The position numbers were made by a program, and so were the translations under genes. Source: VRUE01 sp963732225 (GTDB lineage: Bacteria; Actinomycetota; Thermoleophilia; Solirubrobacterales; 70-9). From it: a stretch of DNA of 64,000 nucleotides. Below, piece after piece: positions 63,653-64,000 of this stretch. Position 1 is the stretch's first letter, and each line of letters opens with the position of its first letter. A model generated the notes under the pieces. The model was not told the origin of the DNA. It was given only the letters and a program-made list of their open reading frames with translations, and made no database searches. The stretch is from NCBI GenBank assembly GCA_963732225.1, contig CAVSYR010000005.1, positions 372,001-436,000 of the forward strand, written 5' to 3'.

Positions 63653-63676
63653 GCAGGCCGGTTTGAACCGGCCTGC
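63653..63676. terminator. palindromic hairpin upstream of the sigma factor gene
   Basis: GCAGGCCGGTT (63653-63663) and AACCGGCCTGC (63666-63676) are exact complements, giving a 10-11-bp stem with a two- to four-base loop. It lies between divergent starts, 39 bases before the sigma ATG. It may be a hairpin in the sigma leader or an operator; no U-tract follows, so termination is unlikely to be its only role. Confidence 0.5.
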
Positions 63677-63714
63677 TCTCATCTCAGTAAGCCGAAGGGA
63701 CCATCGAACCACAG

Positions 63715-64000
63715 ATGCCGCCACCAGCCGAGGGATTCACCGCCCGCTTCGTCATCGGCCCGGCCCTGCGCACGCAGCCGGATCGCCGCCTGGTCACGCT
63801 CGTCCGCGAGGGCTACGAGAACGCCTTCGAGGAGATCATCCGCCGCTACGGCAAGCCGCTGACCCGCTACGCGGCGGCGATCGTCGGCGGCCGCGCCGAG
63901 GACGTCACCCAGGACGCCTTCTCCAAGGCGCTGCTGGCGCTACGCCGCGACGGCGCCGAGATCGAGCTGCGGCCCTGGCTCTTTCGCATCGTCCGCAATA
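63715..64000 (+). CDS. RNA polymerase sigma-70/ECF-type sigma factor, N-terminal part only
   Basis: Open to the window edge (95 codons). Reads MPPPAEGFTARFVIGPALRT, then sigma region 2: GYENAFEEIIRRYGKPLTRY, AAAIVGGRAEDVTQDAFSKA and ALLALRRDGAEIELRPWLFR. The AEDVTQDAF and WLFRIVRN motifs are characteristic of ECF sigma region 2. Region 4 lies beyond the window, so the ECF group cannot be set. A strong hairpin lies in its leader. Confidence 0.88.
   Translation, partial: MPPPAEGFTARFVIGPALRTQPDRRLVTLVREGYENAFEEIIRRYGKPLTRYAAAIVGGRAEDVTQDAFSKALLALRRDGAEIELRPWLFRIVRN

Overview
The window is dense, visibly GC-rich bacterial chromosome. GC-biased third positions, many ATGA, TGATG and GTGA start/stop overlaps, GTG and TTG starts, L21 with a histone-like Lys/Ala tail, a rod-shape (mre) cluster and a K+-independent H+-pyrophosphatase together suggest a high-GC actinobacterium. 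Class Thermoleophilia (Solirubrobacterales-like) is my best guess; it rests on gene order and protein style, not on a database match. I saw no rRNA, tRNA, CRISPR array, prophage or insertion sequence. No gene-free stretch exceeds 300 bases; the longest are 26837-27087 and 9727-9932, and both hold palindromic elements.

Region 1 (1-12614, mostly minus strand) is the conserved rne-rplU-rpmA-obgE...proB-proA neighbourhood, broken twice. A plus-strand surface acyltransferase and two tiny membrane genes lie between obgE and proB. A 1275-residue cyclase/ATPase/TPR/SCP2 fusion sits between proB and proA. Region 2 (12666-23929, minus) is a long tightly packed run: valS, folC, an unlisted 42-residue membrane peptide, a zinc-ribbon membrane protein, ndk, maf, mreB (with an apparent frameshift), mreC, mreD, PBP2 and rodA. 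It couples translation, folate and nucleotide metabolism with cell-wall elongation.

Region 3 (24004-31097) holds an unknown membrane protein, clpX (apparent CTG start), a GNAT enzyme, two strong palindromes, hppA, a glutamate-cysteine-ligase-like gene and the NADH-sensing repressor rex. Region 4 (31094-35322) is rex/glutaredoxin coupled to the t6A genes tsaD-rimI-tsaB-tsaE, followed in gene order by an Fe-S uracil-DNA glycosylase and an FmdB zinc ribbon; a secreted protein is inserted between tsaB and tsaE. Region 5 (35380-38638) has a secreted unknown protein and the pantothenate genes panC-panD-panB.

Region 6 (38746-41921) is the most unusual cassette: a four-gene coupled operon of tyrosinase, a tyrosinase-C-terminal-like protein, a small membrane protein and a two-domain phospholipase-D-like protein, behind an AT-rich promoter. 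Region 7 (41958-46611) carries a hexapeptide acetyltransferase, a ROK sugar kinase and a xylose-type ABC importer.

Region 8 (46716-53885) contains uvrA with an SOS-box-like operator, an alpha/beta hydrolase, a thioredoxin-TPR protein, a SnoaL-like protein and uvrB, which is fused transcriptionally to a wecB-glycosyltransferase pair (53886-56552). Region 9 (56613-64000) has a DoxX-like protein, a small XRE regulator with an inverted repeat in its leader, an MFS transporter, a lytic transglycosylase, coaE, rpsA with a possible leader peptide and an acidic tail, an FAD oxidoreductase, a DMT permease and the start of an ECF sigma factor.
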